A DNA stretch of 64,000 nt from Zoogloea dura (GTDB lineage Bacteria; Pseudomonadota; Gammaproteobacteria; Burkholderiales; Rhodocyclaceae), in assembly GCF_012927165.1 (NCBI RefSeq), contig NZ_JABBGA010000001.1:62001-126000 (forward strand), written 5' to 3'. Within the stretch, counting starts at the first letter, position 1. The number at the start of each line of letters is the position of its first letter. Position numbers and translations under genes: made by a program. The notes beneath the pieces are model-generated. The model made no database searches and had not been told where the DNA came from. It worked only from the letters and a program-made list of their open reading frames with translations. Below are positions 37,360-47,740 of this stretch, piece by piece.

Positions 37360-38367
37360 ATGCCGACTTCTCCTCCTCTGCCCAGGGTGCTGATCAGCAT
37401 CCTCAACTGGAACGGACTTGATACAACCCGGGCCTGTCTCGCCTCGCTCCGCGGGCTCGACTATGCCGGGGCTTGCATCGTGGTCACGGACAACGCCTCC
37501 CGCGAGGATGAGGTCTCGGTCCTCCGCGGCGAGTTTCCGGAGTTCGAGTTCGCGTCGAACAAGGCCAACCTGGGCTTTGCCGGGGGGCACAATACGGCCA
37601 TCCGCATGGCGCTGGAGCGAGGGTTCGACTACGTCTGGATCCTCAACAACGACTGTACGGTGGGCAAGGACGATCTCGCAGGCCTGGTCGCGGTGGCCGA
37701 GAGTGACCCGAAGGTGGGACTGGTGTCGCCGTTGATCGAGCTACCCCCGCTGGATGGAGGGGGGGCCAGGTATCAGTTCTGCGGGGCATGGCATGACTGG
37801 CAGGAGCTCCGCAGTGTGAGGCCGATGAATGTTGAGGAGGTCCGCGCGCGGGAAGCGGCGGGCCACGACGACATGTGGTTGACCGGAACCGCCCTGCTGG
37901 CCCGCTGTTCGATGCTGAAGGAAATGGGCGGTTTCGACGAGCGCTATTTCGCCTACTACGAGGACGATGAATTGTCCGCCAGGGCGGTGCGCCACGGCTA
38001 CCGCTGCCGGATGGCCTTTTCTGTCAGCGTGATGCATCACTCCTTCCCCAATTCATACGATCGCCCCCCTCATTATTTCTACTTCTGCAGCAGGAACGCC
38101 TTGCTCTTCTGGGCCGAAAACACGCCGGCCGAGCATCGCTCAAGGCTGAGGAGGAAGATCGCCGCGCAGATCCTGGTGGAGGCACGCAATCTCCATGATT
38201 CGGGCCGCATCAGACAGGCCCGGGCTTGTGTGGCGGGGGTGCTTCATTATCTCGGCGGACGTTTCGGACCGCCGGGGGTAGATTTTGATCGATGTGGCTA
38301 TCTCGATCCCATTGCCCGCTTTTTCCCCTACCGCCTGGGGGCCATGCTCGGTGCCAGTCTGAGCTAG
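37360..38367 (+). CDS. Glycosyltransferase family 2 protein
   Basis: A 335-aa GT-A enzyme of the rhamnosyltransferase-like type. The N-terminal core has RVLISILNWNGLDTTRACLASL, the donor/metal segment WILNNDCTVG and the C-terminal catalytic ED pair in FAYYEDDELSAR. The ATG at 37360 is preferred over a GTG at 37351. It lies after a 105-bp gap, so it may begin a separate transcript. Sugar donor unknown. Confidence 0.87.
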   Translation: MPTSPPLPRVLISILNWNGLDTTRACLASLRGLDYAGACIVVTDNASREDEVSVLRGEFPEFEFASNKANLGFAGGHNTAIRMALERGFDYVWILNNDCTVGKDDLAGLVAVAESDPKVGLVSPLIELPPLDGGGARYQFCGAWHDWQELRSVRPMNVEEVRAREAAGHDDMWLTGTALLARCSMLKEMGGFDERYFAYYEDDELSARAVRHGYRCRMAFSVSVMHHSFPNSYDRPPHYFYFCSRNALLFWAENTPAEHRSRLRRKIAAQILVEARNLHDSGRIRQARACVAGVLHYLGGRFGPPGVDFDRCGYLDPIARFFPYRLGAMLGASLS

Positions 38368-38451
38368 CCGGAGTCTGGCCGTACGGCCGGCTTGATTGAA
38401 AAGCGTCGTGGGCAAAAGCTCCGGCGGAATGTGACTGTGACAGGAGTGGTT

Positions 38452-39540
38452 ATGCAGGATTCGGGGGTGCGGGTTAAGTCGAAGTCCATCAGCATGAGTT
38501 CGTTTCCGAACCCTTTCCTGGGCAATCCCTATCTTTCCTTGCTCTATGGCGCGTTGGGGCGCCAGGGGGTGAGTTATGTCCGGTCCGGTTATTTTGGCCA
38601 GGAGTGGTTGCGCGAGCATCGGGGGAAGGTCGATGTGCTGCACTTTCACTGGCTGGATACCTACTACGGGGATGGCCGTAACGGTGTCTCGCTGGTCCGC
38701 CTGGCAGCCTTCGTGCTCAAGATCCTGATGGCCCGATCGCTGGGATACAAGGTGATTTGGACCATGCACAACCAGTATCCCCATAACCGCAAGCGGGACT
38801 GGAAGGCCTGGCTGGCCCGTTTCCTGTGCATTCACAGCGTCAATGTGGTCTGCGTCACCTTTCCCGGCGCTGGCGCTGACGTTGCGCGCCTGTTTCACCG
38901 CAGGCGAGGCGTCATCCTCTTGCCCCATGGCAATTACGACCCGGTCTACCCGGACATTCCATCGAAGGCTCAGGCACGGCAGGAGCTTGGCCTGGCACAG
39001 GACGATTTCGTGTTCTTCCTGTTCGGTGGCATCTCGCCCTACAAGGGCGCGCATGCAGCCATCACCGCCTTTTCAAGGGTGGCTTCCGCCGGCAATACCC
39101 GGCTGGTGGTGATGGGGCAATGCCTCAACGCAGACTATGCGGAGCGCCTGCAGCGCCTGGCAGCTGATCTCCCGGGCGTCCGGCTGTGCTTGGGAGGGGA
39201 CGACGTGCCTGATGAGGTGGTATGCACCTGGATGTCTGCGGTGGATTGCATCCTGGCGCCCTATGACGAGATCTATACATCAGGGATGCTCTACCTGGCA
39301 GCGACCTTCGGCAAGCCGATCATCGCGCCCAGGCAGGGCGTGTTCTCGACCCTGGGAGACAGGGAGTTCGTGTTCCTCTATGACAAGGCTCATCGGGAGG
39401 AGCAGTTGCCGGAGCGGATGGCGCAGGTCCTGAGTGCAGATCCGCGAGCCGTGTCGGAGTCGGCACGGCGCTTTGCGGCCGAACACGACTGGGATCGGAT
39501 CGCCGCCGATGTGCTACGCGACCTGGAGGCTTGCCTCTGA
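38452..39540 (+). CDS. Glycosyltransferase, GT4-like
   Basis: A 362-aa protein. The ATG at 38452 has a good AGGAG five bases before it; a TTG at 38392 would add 20 unsupported residues. It shows VDVLHFHWLDTYYGD, VIWTMHNQYPHNRKRD, FLFGGISPYKGAHAAITAF and YTSGMLYLAATFGKPIIAPR, matching a GT-B transferase with the donor-binding region near the C-terminus. It is the last + strand gene of the locus and converges with the Wzx gene. Confidence 0.78.
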   Translation: MQDSGVRVKSKSISMSSFPNPFLGNPYLSLLYGALGRQGVSYVRSGYFGQEWLREHRGKVDVLHFHWLDTYYGDGRNGVSLVRLAAFVLKILMARSLGYKVIWTMHNQYPHNRKRDWKAWLARFLCIHSVNVVCVTFPGAGADVARLFHRRRGVILLPHGNYDPVYPDIPSKAQARQELGLAQDDFVFFLFGGISPYKGAHAAITAFSRVASAGNTRLVVMGQCLNADYAERLQRLAADLPGVRLCLGGDDVPDEVVCTWMSAVDCILAPYDEIYTSGMLYLAATFGKPIIAPRQGVFSTLGDREFVFLYDKAHREEQLPERMAQVLSADPRAVSESARRFAAEHDWDRIAADVLRDLEACL

Positions 39541-39573
39541 GCGCGTGAAGCGGAGCCATCGCCTGCGCGGGCT

Positions 39574-40998
39574 TCAAGCCCGTCTCTTGATGAAGTCGGC
39601 TACCAGCGCATGCTTGATGGCGAAGAGGGCAAGCGCCCAACTGGTGATGATGATGAGCGCTGCGGCCACGAGGATGGTTGCAGATCCGAGGGCCTGCTCC
39701 CTGCCGACTGACAGGATCGCCCAGCTGATCAGGCCCTCTATCACGGCGAGACCGATGCTCGGGCTGACAGCGGAGAAGCATTCGCTCCAGGACACATTGA
39801 AGATCCGGTTGACCCTGAGGATGCTGGCGATCGAAATGCCGATGTCCGCAGCGGCAACCGCGATGACGATCCAGATCAGCCCGGCCTGCGCCGCCAGCAG
39901 GGCCAGGACGATCTTGGCCGGCTGGAAGACTGCATGCAGCGCGAAGTTATCGCCCGCTCGTCCCGAACCGACGAGAACTGCGCCCGCCACGTTGGCGAGA
40001 GCGATCATTGCGGCACCGGAGGTGGCGATCTGCAGGGGGACTGTTGCCGCCAGCCATTGGTCGCCGTAGAGCAGGTCGATGACAGGGCCGGCCAGTACAG
40101 CCAGGCAGGCAAAGGCGGGAAGGGCCACGACTGACAGGCACGACAGGGCTCGCAGGTAGGGTTCCTTCAGAGAAATGTCACTGCGGCTGCAATGGGAGTA
40201 GTAGGACACGGCCACCGGCACGATGCTATCCACCAGCGCCCGCAGCAGCAGCATGGCTGCTCCCTGTGCCTTGCCATAGAAAGCCACGGCTTCGAAGCCG
40301 AGGCTGCGGCCGCAGATGAGCTCCGGCCCGCTCAAGCCCAGTTCGTAAAGGATGGACGATCCGCTGAGCCGGGAGCAGCCGGCAAAGACCCGCTTGCGTT
40401 CGGAAAACGACGGAATCCAGGGTTGATCCCGGTCGCGGAAGGCTGCGGCAATCAGCGCGGTGGTCAACCCGCCCGCCAGGCTGCCCCAGGCGAGGCTCAT
40501 GAAGCCGTAGCCGAGGGCCGCCAGCAGGATTGAAGCGCCGGCCTGCACGACCGCCGAACTCACGTTCAGGACAAAGAGGCGCTCAAACTCCATCCTGCGG
40601 GACATCAGCCCGATGGTGATCGCCCCGACAGGCAGCAGCAGGGTGTTGACCGCAAGTACGCGCAGAACGTCGGTCACGCCTTCTTCGTTGTAGAAGTGGC
40701 CGAAAGGGACCGCGGCAAGGAACACTACAAGGGCCAGGGTGCTGCTGGTGATCCACATGAATCCCTGGGCCGTCCGGATCCGCTCGGTGCTGAGTTCCTT
40801 TTCCTGGACGATGTAGCCGGAGATACCCAGATCACGCAGTACGTGCAGGAAGGACACTGCGACGCTGCCGATGGCGAAGATGCCGATTTCGGCTGGGCTC
40901 AGCAGACGGGCAAGAATGAGTGATGAGACAAGCTGCAGGACCAGCGTGGCATTGCGCTGAAGATACGAGACGGCGAGTTTCTTTTTGATGTTGAGCAT
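39574..40998 (-). CDS. Wzx-type oligosaccharide flippase
   Basis: A 474-aa integral membrane protein with about 12-14 hydrophobic segments, starting with ATLVLQLVSSLILARLLSPAEIGIFAIG, the pattern of PST/Wzx exporters (MOP superfamily). It should flip the undecaprenyl-linked repeat unit to the periplasmic face, a step otherwise missing from the + strand genes. It lies on the opposite strand and converges with the glycosyltransferase at 38452. The segment 40999-41189 upstream of it shows no gene. Confidence 0.88.
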   Translation of the reverse strand: MLNIKKKLAVSYLQRNATLVLQLVSSLILARLLSPAEIGIFAIGSVAVSFLHVLRDLGISGYIVQEKELSTERIRTAQGFMWITSSTLALVVFLAAVPFGHFYNEEGVTDVLRVLAVNTLLLPVGAITIGLMSRRMEFERLFVLNVSSAVVQAGASILLAALGYGFMSLAWGSLAGGLTTALIAAAFRDRDQPWIPSFSERKRVFAGCSRLSGSSILYELGLSGPELICGRSLGFEAVAFYGKAQGAAMLLLRALVDSIVPVAVSYYSHCSRSDISLKEPYLRALSCLSVVALPAFACLAVLAGPVIDLLYGDQWLAATVPLQIATSGAAMIALANVAGAVLVGSGRAGDNFALHAVFQPAKIVLALLAAQAGLIWIVIAVAAADIGISIASILRVNRIFNVSWSECFSAVSPSIGLAVIEGLISWAILSVGREQALGSATILVAAALIIITSWALALFAIKHALVADFIKRRA

Positions 40999-41189
40999 GA
41001 AGATCTACCCGGCTTGCTCATACGTCCCAAGTGCCGTGCCCGCGGGGCGCGTTCGGGGCTGCTGGTCATCCGGGAAAAGGTTCCGCCTGGTTTGGTATGA
41101 GGGGGGCGGGGGGCGGCAGGAATCTGCCACGCAGGGTTTTCGTGTCGGTCGTGTCGGACTGCCGTGCATGTCAGGGGGCGCTGCGCGCC

Positions 41190-41918
41190 CTAGCGGGCTT
41201 CGGGGGCAGGGGAGGGAGTTGCCTCTTCACTGACGGCAGCTGCTCTGGCCTGTCCCCCGGTGACCGTGCCGTGCCCGGCCTTCTGGATGCGCTGGGCGAG
41301 ACCCGGGAGCTGGGCACCCTGGCCATAGGCGATCTCGGCGCAACGCCTGGCTTCCTGCCAGTTTTTCATGTCGGCATGGAGCAGGCCGAAGTTGTAGTAG
41401 AAATTGGCGCTGTCTTCGCCCAGGGTTTCGGCCAGCTTGTATTCCTTGAGGGCATCCTGGAAACGTCCCCTCTGGTGCAGGTGTACGCCATAGACAAAGC
41501 GTACCCCCTTGTCCTCGGGGCGGAAGCGAATCGCACGATCGAAAAAGCAGTCGGCGGTGAAGCGCTTGCCGATGGGGGGGAGCTGCTTGCTGTAGAGCAT
41601 CTCGAGCCTGGACACAGCGTTCAGGGCGATGCGGTGGTTCGGGAAGGCTCCGAGTGTGTAGGCAAACTCTGCGCGGAGCCGCTCCGGTGAGAACTTGCGG
41701 GTATTCAGGAACTGCATGTCTGGCTGGAAGTGCACGTTCTCCACGCGTCTGACCTGGCCCATCGGGTTTTCACCTGTGGGGACGCGCATTGCAGGATCGT
41801 TGTAGTCGAAGGGGCCCAGGCTGTTCTCGAGGCTGCCGCAGTCGTATTCCGAAGCATGGGCTGCCGTCGCCAGCAGGGCCAGCATCAGCAGCCCGGTTCC
41901 GAGTATCTTGCGGCGCAT
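41190..41918 (-). CDS. Exported TPR-repeat protein
   Basis: A 242-aa protein with a signal peptide (ILGTGLLMLALLATAAHA) and Cys-containing mature start SEYDCGSLENSLGPFDY. Helical pairs follow, of which VRFVYGVHLHQRGRFQDALKEYKLAETLGE and ANFYYNFGLLHADMKNWQEARRCAEIAY are clear TPR units. The Ala/Pro-rich tail is low complexity. The start overlaps the stop of the gene at 41918-43729 by one base, so the two are coupled. It may scaffold partners in the periplasm; its job is unknown. Confidence 0.72.
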   Translation of the reverse strand: MRRKILGTGLLMLALLATAAHASEYDCGSLENSLGPFDYNDPAMRVPTGENPMGQVRRVENVHFQPDMQFLNTRKFSPERLRAEFAYTLGAFPNHRIALNAVSRLEMLYSKQLPPIGKRFTADCFFDRAIRFRPEDKGVRFVYGVHLHQRGRFQDALKEYKLAETLGEDSANFYYNFGLLHADMKNWQEARRCAEIAYGQGAQLPGLAQRIQKAGHGTVTGGQARAAAVSEEATPSPAPEAR

Positions 41919-43729
41919 CAGGTGTTCCTCGAGGTAAGGCTGCGTGCTTCGGGCAGGGATTGTCCGGCCAGCCATTGGCCCAGCATCATCGAAATCCAGA
42001 CCATCTCCCCATAATACCCGGGGAACGCTGGCAGATGCTTGGCGAACAGGGCGTCCACGAAGGGCTTGCGCAGTATTTTCTGATCGACCAGCAGGTTCAG
42101 GGATTCGTGGGCGAGTTTCTGCAATCCGGCGTGCTTGAGCAGCCAGTGACCAAAGGGCAGGCCGAAGCCCTGCTTTTTCTTGACGATGATCTCCGGAGGC
42201 AGGAAGTCCTTGAGGGCTTCCTTGAAGAACCAGCGCAGCTTGAGCCCCTTTAGTTTGTACTCAGGCGGAAGCTTGAGGGAGAAGTCGAGTAGTTCGTCGT
42301 CGAGCAGCGGAAAGATCACGTTCATGCCGGCAAGCTGCGTGCTGCCGACCACTTTGGGCAGATCATTGTCTGCCAGGGTGAAGCGCCAGTCGAAGCCGAG
42401 CATGCGGTTGATCAGGCTATGGGCGTCGATGCCTTGCCAGACCCGGCGCTGCAGGTCGAGGGGGGCGCCGGTATCGACCGTACCGATGAAGTCCTTTTCA
42501 AACACGTTGTCGATCCCCAGACGGAGGATCAGGTTGTACAAGGCGTTGCGGTCGGGCAGGGGGGTGCTGGCCTGTTCGACGTAGCTGGCAGCCTTGCGCA
42601 TCAAGGGTAGCTTGCCCAGTGGGGTGCCGGTCAGGACGGGTTCCAGCAAGGCGCCCTTGAGCAGCCCGGGGACCCGGTCGTAGTAGCCGAATACGCGTTG
42701 CTTGGCGTAGCGGGTGTTGCCTCCGAACAGTTCATCGCCGCCGTCGCCGGCAAACATCTTGACCAGGCCGTCGTCGTGGGCGAGCTTGGCGCACAAGTAA
42801 GCGGGCAGTACGGATGAATTGCCGAAGGGCTGGTCGTAGTGGGTGGCCACGTGGGGGATGTTGGCGACGAGGTCGTCGGAAGTGATGTAGTAGGGCGTGT
42901 GCCGCACACCGAAGTGCTTGGCGGCGAGCTTTGCGTACTCCATCTCGTCGTAGCCCTCGGCTTCGAAACCGATCGAATACGCTGTAACGGGATTGCCGCT
43001 CCGTCCCAGCATGCCCACCACGGTGGAGCTGTCGGTTCCTCCCGACAGGAAAGCGCCGACAGGGGAGCCGTCGAGTTCCCTTTCGACCGCATTGCGGATC
43101 AGGTCCTTGAAACTTTGGGCCGACTTGCCGAAGTCGGCCTTGGCTGACTCTTCGAAATGGGGAGCCCACCAGGCGTGCAGCTGGGAGCCTTGTGCGTTGC
43201 CGAGCAGGAAGCTGCCGGGCTCGAGGCGGCGGATGCCTTCGAAGATGGTGCCGGGCGCTGGAATGGTATGGAAATAGAAATAGTCAAAGACGGCCTGCCG
43301 GTTGATCTCCCGGCGCAGCGCCGGCACTTCGTCGGCCCGGTCGGAGAAGCTGAGCCTGCCGCCTTCGCGGGCGTAGCAGAAGTTGAAGGTATTGAAGCGA
43401 TCCGAGGCGAGGCCGATGCTGCGTTGGCCGAGGTCGATCCAGAGAAGGGCGAACCGTCCGCCCAGCTTGCCCAGCAGCGCCTCCGGGTTGCCGCAGAGAG
43501 TGGGAAGGACGTCCTTCCAGCCGAGGTCGGCAACACGGGCGGCGAGGGCGGCATCGCGGATGCGGGGCGTGCCGAGCAGCACGAGCAGGGCCCGCTCATT
43601 GACCACCGTCCGGGCGCTGTGGTCGTGCTCCAGGTGGAGGCCCCTGAAGGCAAGGGGCTCGCCCGGCGCGCAGGCGGCGAGGGCGGAGGGCTGTTCGAGG
43701 ATGTCGAAATCGATGAAACCGCGGATCAT
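41918..43729 (-). CDS. Asparagine synthetase-like protein lacking the glutaminase Cys
   Basis: A 603-aa AsnB-like protein. The N-terminus is MIRGFIDF, not MCG..., so the glutaminase nucleophile is absent, although the domain remains recognisable (GRFALLWIDLGQRSIGLASDRF). The ATP-pyrophosphatase motif SGGTDSS (229-235) and later SIGFEAEGYDEMEYAKLAAKHFG are intact. Such proteins use ammonia or another nucleophile, or catalyse amide or ring formation (beta-lactam synthetase and lasso cyclase are known cases of this fold). It is the second AsnB-like enzyme in the locus; substrate unknown. Confidence 0.85.
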   Translation of the reverse strand: MIRGFIDFDILEQPSALAACAPGEPLAFRGLHLEHDHSARTVVNERALLVLLGTPRIRDAALAARVADLGWKDVLPTLCGNPEALLGKLGGRFALLWIDLGQRSIGLASDRFNTFNFCYAREGGRLSFSDRADEVPALRREINRQAVFDYFYFHTIPAPGTIFEGIRRLEPGSFLLGNAQGSQLHAWWAPHFEESAKADFGKSAQSFKDLIRNAVERELDGSPVGAFLSGGTDSSTVVGMLGRSGNPVTAYSIGFEAEGYDEMEYAKLAAKHFGVRHTPYYITSDDLVANIPHVATHYDQPFGNSSVLPAYLCAKLAHDDGLVKMFAGDGGDELFGGNTRYAKQRVFGYYDRVPGLLKGALLEPVLTGTPLGKLPLMRKAASYVEQASTPLPDRNALYNLILRLGIDNVFEKDFIGTVDTGAPLDLQRRVWQGIDAHSLINRMLGFDWRFTLADNDLPKVVGSTQLAGMNVIFPLLDDELLDFSLKLPPEYKLKGLKLRWFFKEALKDFLPPEIIVKKKQGFGLPFGHWLLKHAGLQKLAHESLNLLVDQKILRKPFVDALFAKHLPAFPGYYGEMVWISMMLGQWLAGQSLPEARSLTSRNT

Positions 43730-44176
43730 GGGTACGCTGCGCCTTGGGAGGTGGGGGCCGGAATGGCTGTTTCAGAAACGGTATCGCTCAGGGGCGGAGT
43801 CGGGCTGCTGCGGATGGGGATGCCCGGCAGGGTGCGCGGCATCCCTGGTTTTCCGCGCCACCGAAGGTTAGCAAATGATCATGATATTGGCACGAATGTA
43901 TGGGGCATTTTGTGACGTAGTGCTTCGCTTTGATCTACCCGGCAAGTGCGTCCCGGCCTGGAGGGTGGGTGGCTCCGGTCTGTACAAACGGGCACTTTTG
44001 AATTAGCATCACTGGCCTGATATTGGCAGACAAACGGCGGCGAGAGTCGCCGTTTCGCCTTTCTGCCGAACCGGCAGCGGCCGGGGCGGGCTCAGTGTGC
44101 AGTAGGCAGGGCGGGGGGGCGGAGTGTCCGGCTCCTCAACAGGTTTCCTGCTGCACCACAACCAAGAACGAGTGCC
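43730..44176. other. 447-bp intergenic region, divergent promoters likely
   Basis: No convincing coding frame here. The region must hold start signals for the - strand asparagine synthetase-like gene and for argF. A hairpin (AAACGGCG at 44032-44039 with CGCCGTTT at 44048-44055) lies between a candidate promoter and argF and could act as a leader or terminator element. A TGGCACG motif at 43888 lacks a matching -12 element for sigma-54. Confidence 0.6.
43998..44026 (+). promoter_or_regulatory. Possible promoter upstream of argF
   Basis: TTGAAT (43998-44003), 17-bp spacer, TATTGG (44021-44026). The -10 match is weak. It precedes argF by about 150 bp, with a hairpin in between. Tentative. Confidence 0.3.
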
Positions 44177-45109
44177 ATGAACGCACCGAGACATTACTTA
44201 CAGTTCAACGATTTTTCCCGCGCAGAGTACGACTACCTCTTTGCCCGGACACGCTGGATCAAGGAGCGCTTCAAGCGCTACGAACCTCATCACCCGCTGT
44301 TCGACCGGACTCTGGTGATGATCTTCGAAAAGGCGAGCACCCGCACGCGCCTTTCCTTCGAGGCCGGCATGCAGCAGCTTGGTGGATCGGCCATCTATCT
44401 GAACACCCGCGACTCGCAGCTGGGCCGTGGTGAGCCTGTTGAAGATGCGGCCCAGGTGATCTCGCGCATGAGCGACATCGTGATGATCCGCACCTTCGAG
44501 CAGTCCATCATCGAGCGCTTTGCCGAATATTCGCGGGTTCCGGTGATCAATGGCCTGACCAACGAATACCATCCGTGCCAGATCCTGGCGGACATCTTCA
44601 CCTTCATCGAGCACCGCGGCCCCATCCAGGGCAAGACGGTGGCCTGGGTGGGTGATTCCAACAACGTCTGCAATACCTGGCTGCAGGCGGCCGAGGTGCT
44701 GGACTTCCAGGTCCGTGTCTCGACCCCGCCGGGCTACGAGGTCGAGCCCGAGCGGGCAGGGCTGATCGGTACCGGGCATTTCGCGCATTTCGACGATCCC
44801 ATGGAAGCCTGCAAGGGCGCCGACCTGGTGACGACGGACGTCTGGACCAGCATGGGCTTCGAGGCCGAGAACGAAGAGCGTATGCGCGACTTCGCCGACT
44901 GGCAGGTGGATGAGGACATGATGAAGGTGGCCAATCCTGGCGCGGTTTTCATGCACTGCCTGCCTGCTCACCGGGGCGAGGAAGTGTCTGCCGAGGTGAT
45001 CGACGGACCTCAGTCGGTCGTCTGGGACGAGGCGGAGAACCGGCTCCATGCGCAGAAGGCCCTGATGGAATTCCTTCTCGTCGGCAGGATCGAAGGCGAT
45101 TGCGCCTGA
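44177..45109 (+). CDS. argF: Ornithine carbamoyltransferase
   Basis: ArgF condenses ornithine with carbamoyl phosphate to citrulline in arginine synthesis. Key motifs: carbamoyl-phosphate site STRTRLSFE (about residue 54), HPCQILADI, ornithine site [11 protein letters not shown] region, and [12 protein letters not shown] near the C-terminus with the conserved Cys. 310 aa is typical. argG follows after 49 bp, so the last two steps before arginine are encoded side by side. Confidence 0.97.
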   Translation: MNAPRHYLQFNDFSRAEYDYLFARTRWIKERFKRYEPHHPLFDRTLVMIFEKASTRTRLSFEAGMQQLGGSAIYLNTRDSQLGRGEPVEDAAQVISRMSDIVMIRTFEQSIIERFAEYSRVPVINGLTNEYHPCQILADIFTFIEHRGPIQGKTVAWVGDSNNVCNTWLQAAEVLDFQVRVSTPPGYEVEPERAGLIGTGHFAHFDDPMEACKGADLVTTDVWTSMGFEAENEERMRDFADWQVDEDMMKVANPGAVFMHCLPAHRGEEVSAEVIDGPQSVVWDEAENRLHAQKALMEFLLVGRIEGDCA

Positions 45110-45158
45110 CCGCATCCATCGAACAAAGACTCAACTACTCCTATTCGGAAAGCAGGAC

Positions 45159-46388
<1,230 letters not shown>

Positions 46389-46397
46389 CGAGCCGGT

Positions 46398-46631
46398 ATG
46401 GACCCCAGCGCCCCTTTGCTGTTCGGGCTGACCGTCGCCGAGTTTGAGGACATCTCCCTCAAGGTCTGTGTCGGTGGCTTGATCGCATACATGATTTTCA
46501 TCATCGGCCACCTTGCCTGGGAGTCCAAGGCGGGGAAATATGGTGCGATCTGGATGTTCGTGGGGCTCGGGGTCGGCTTTGTCGGCTTCATGGCCAAGGC
46601 GGTCATCCAGAGGCTCCTTGGCATCGAATAA
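46398..46631 (+). CDS. DUF2788 small membrane protein
   Basis: A 77-residue protein with two hydrophobic segments ([20 protein letters not shown] and [20 protein letters not shown]) separated by a charged loop. This fits DUF2788, a small betaproteobacterial/gammaproteobacterial inner-membrane family of unknown role often near argG or other arginine genes. It lies 9 bp after argG and 22 bp before ppnP. Confidence 0.78.
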   Translation: MDPSAPLLFGLTVAEFEDISLKVCVGGLIAYMIFIIGHLAWESKAGKYGAIWMFVGLGVGFVGFMAKAVIQRLLGIE

Positions 46632-46653
46632 TCTTTCACCGGAATTGAACGCA

Positions 46654-46977
46654 ATGACCCAGTCCGCCCAATTCGACGGCGTTTCCGTCGTCAAGCAGGC
46701 CAACGTGTATTTCGACGGCAAGTGTGTCAGCCACACCGTGCTGTTTGCTGATGGCAGCAAGAAGACCGTCGGCGTGATCCTGCCTGCCAGCCTCACCTTC
46801 AACACTGGCGCTCCCGAAGTGATGGAGACCGTTGCCGGTGCCTGCCGCTATCGCCTGAAGGGCGAGGCCGAGTGGAAGACTTCCGCGGCCGGCGAGAGCT
46901 TCAATGTGCCGGGCGACTCCAGTTTCGACATCGAAGTGACGGGCGAGCCCTACCACTACGTCTGTTACTTCGGCTGA
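46654..46977 (+). CDS. ppnP: Pyrimidine/purine nucleoside phosphorylase PpnP
   Basis: A 107-aa cupin-fold protein (former DUF1255). PpnP phosphorolyses several nucleosides to free base and ribose-1-phosphate. Family features seen: [46 protein letters not shown] and [11 protein letters not shown]. The ATG at 46654 is chosen because translation further upstream lacks family sequence. It is 14 bp from the next gene. Confidence 0.92.
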   Translation: MTQSAQFDGVSVVKQANVYFDGKCVSHTVLFADGSKKTVGVILPASLTFNTGAPEVMETVAGACRYRLKGEAEWKTSAAGESFNVPGDSSFDIEVTGEPYHYVCYFG

Positions 46978-46990
46978 GCGGGAGCGGGCC

Positions 46991-47476
46991 ATGCCATCGT
47001 TCGACATCACGTCCGAAGTCGATATGGTCGCCCTGCGCAACGCAGTCGAGGGGGCCAACCGCAAGATTACCGGGCGCTACGACTTCAAGGGCTCGGATGC
47101 ACGCGTGGAACAGAGCGAGAAGTTGCTCACCCTTCACGGCGACACCGAGTTCCAGCTCGACCAGATGCAGGCCATCCTCCTGCCGGAGATGACGGGCAAG
47201 AAGATCGATGTGCGCTGCCTCAAGCACGGCGACGTGCAGAAGGTCAGCGGCAACAAGGTCAAGCAGGAGCTCACCGTGCGCGTGGGCATCGAGCAGGAGC
47301 AGTCCAAGAAGATCGTCAAGCTCATCAAGGATAGCAAGCTCAAGGTGCAGGCCAGCATCCAGGGTGAGGCCGTGCGCGTCACCGGCGCCAAGCGGGATCT
47401 CCTGCAAGAGTGTATCGCCCTGGTGCGCAAGGAAATCACCGACTATCCTTTGCAGTACGGCAACTTCCGGGATTGA
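46991..47476 (+). CDS. YajQ-family nucleotide-binding protein
   Basis: A 161-aa member of the YajQ family, in which some proteins bind cyclic di-GMP and act as effectors. It begins [23 protein letters not shown], then [14 protein letters not shown] and [33 protein letters not shown], with the two-domain ferredoxin-like repeat of the family. Whether this one binds c-di-GMP cannot be told here. It follows ppnP by 13 bp. Confidence 0.93.
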   Translation: MPSFDITSEVDMVALRNAVEGANRKITGRYDFKGSDARVEQSEKLLTLHGDTEFQLDQMQAILLPEMTGKKIDVRCLKHGDVQKVSGNKVKQELTVRVGIEQEQSKKIVKLIKDSKLKVQASIQGEAVRVTGAKRDLLQECIALVRKEITDYPLQYGNFRD

Positions 47477-47480
47477 TGGA

Positions 47481-47669
47481 ATGAGTATTTCGTCCGTGGC
47501 GTCCACCAGCCAGGTCCAGACCCAGGACGGGCTTTCGATCACGATGCTGCGAAAGAGCCTTGATCAGCAACAGGCTGTGGCTCAGCAGATGATTGCATCC
47601 CTTCCGCCGGTCACTCCGGCGCCTGATCCGACTGCAACTGTCGGACGTTCGGTGGACACCTACGCCTGA
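47481..47669 (+). CDS. Small YjfB-like protein
   Basis: A 62-residue frame in the gap between yajQ and the convergent amidotransferase. Sequence begins MSISSVASTSQVQTQDG, contains LRKSLDQQQAVAQQMIAS and ends SVDTYA. This layout, a short hydrophilic protein with LDxQ.. helix and Pro-rich end, resembles the putative motility protein YjfB family. It lies 4 bp after yajQ and just before a terminator, so it is transcribed with yajQ. Moderate confidence in the family. Confidence 0.62.
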   Translation: MSISSVASTSQVQTQDGLSITMLRKSLDQQQAVAQQMIASLPPVTPAPDPTATVGRSVDTYA

Positions 47670-47700
47670 CCGGTCCTCCCGACCGGTACCGCTAGTGCCA

Positions 47701-47733
47701 GAAAGCCAGCTTCGTGCTGGCTTTCTTCATTTT
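47701..47733 (+). terminator. Terminator after the yajQ/yjfB-like run
   Basis: A 10-bp stem (47701-47710 with 47716-47725, core GAAAGCCAGC) with loop TTCGT, then TTCATTTTG. It sits between convergent genes and could act in both directions, more weakly on the - strand. Confidence 0.8.
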
Positions 47734-47740
47734 GAGCGTT

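Noticed and set aside
43888-43903. TGGCACG sequence resembling a sigma-54 -24 element
   Set aside because: The expected GC at -12 is not in register (TATGG instead of TTGC), so it does not fit the pattern.
41002-43943. The 12-mer GATCTACCCGGC upstream of the wzx and AsnB-like genes
   Set aside because: Two occurrences of a 12-mer in 64 kb are expected by chance, and the spacing to the genes differs.
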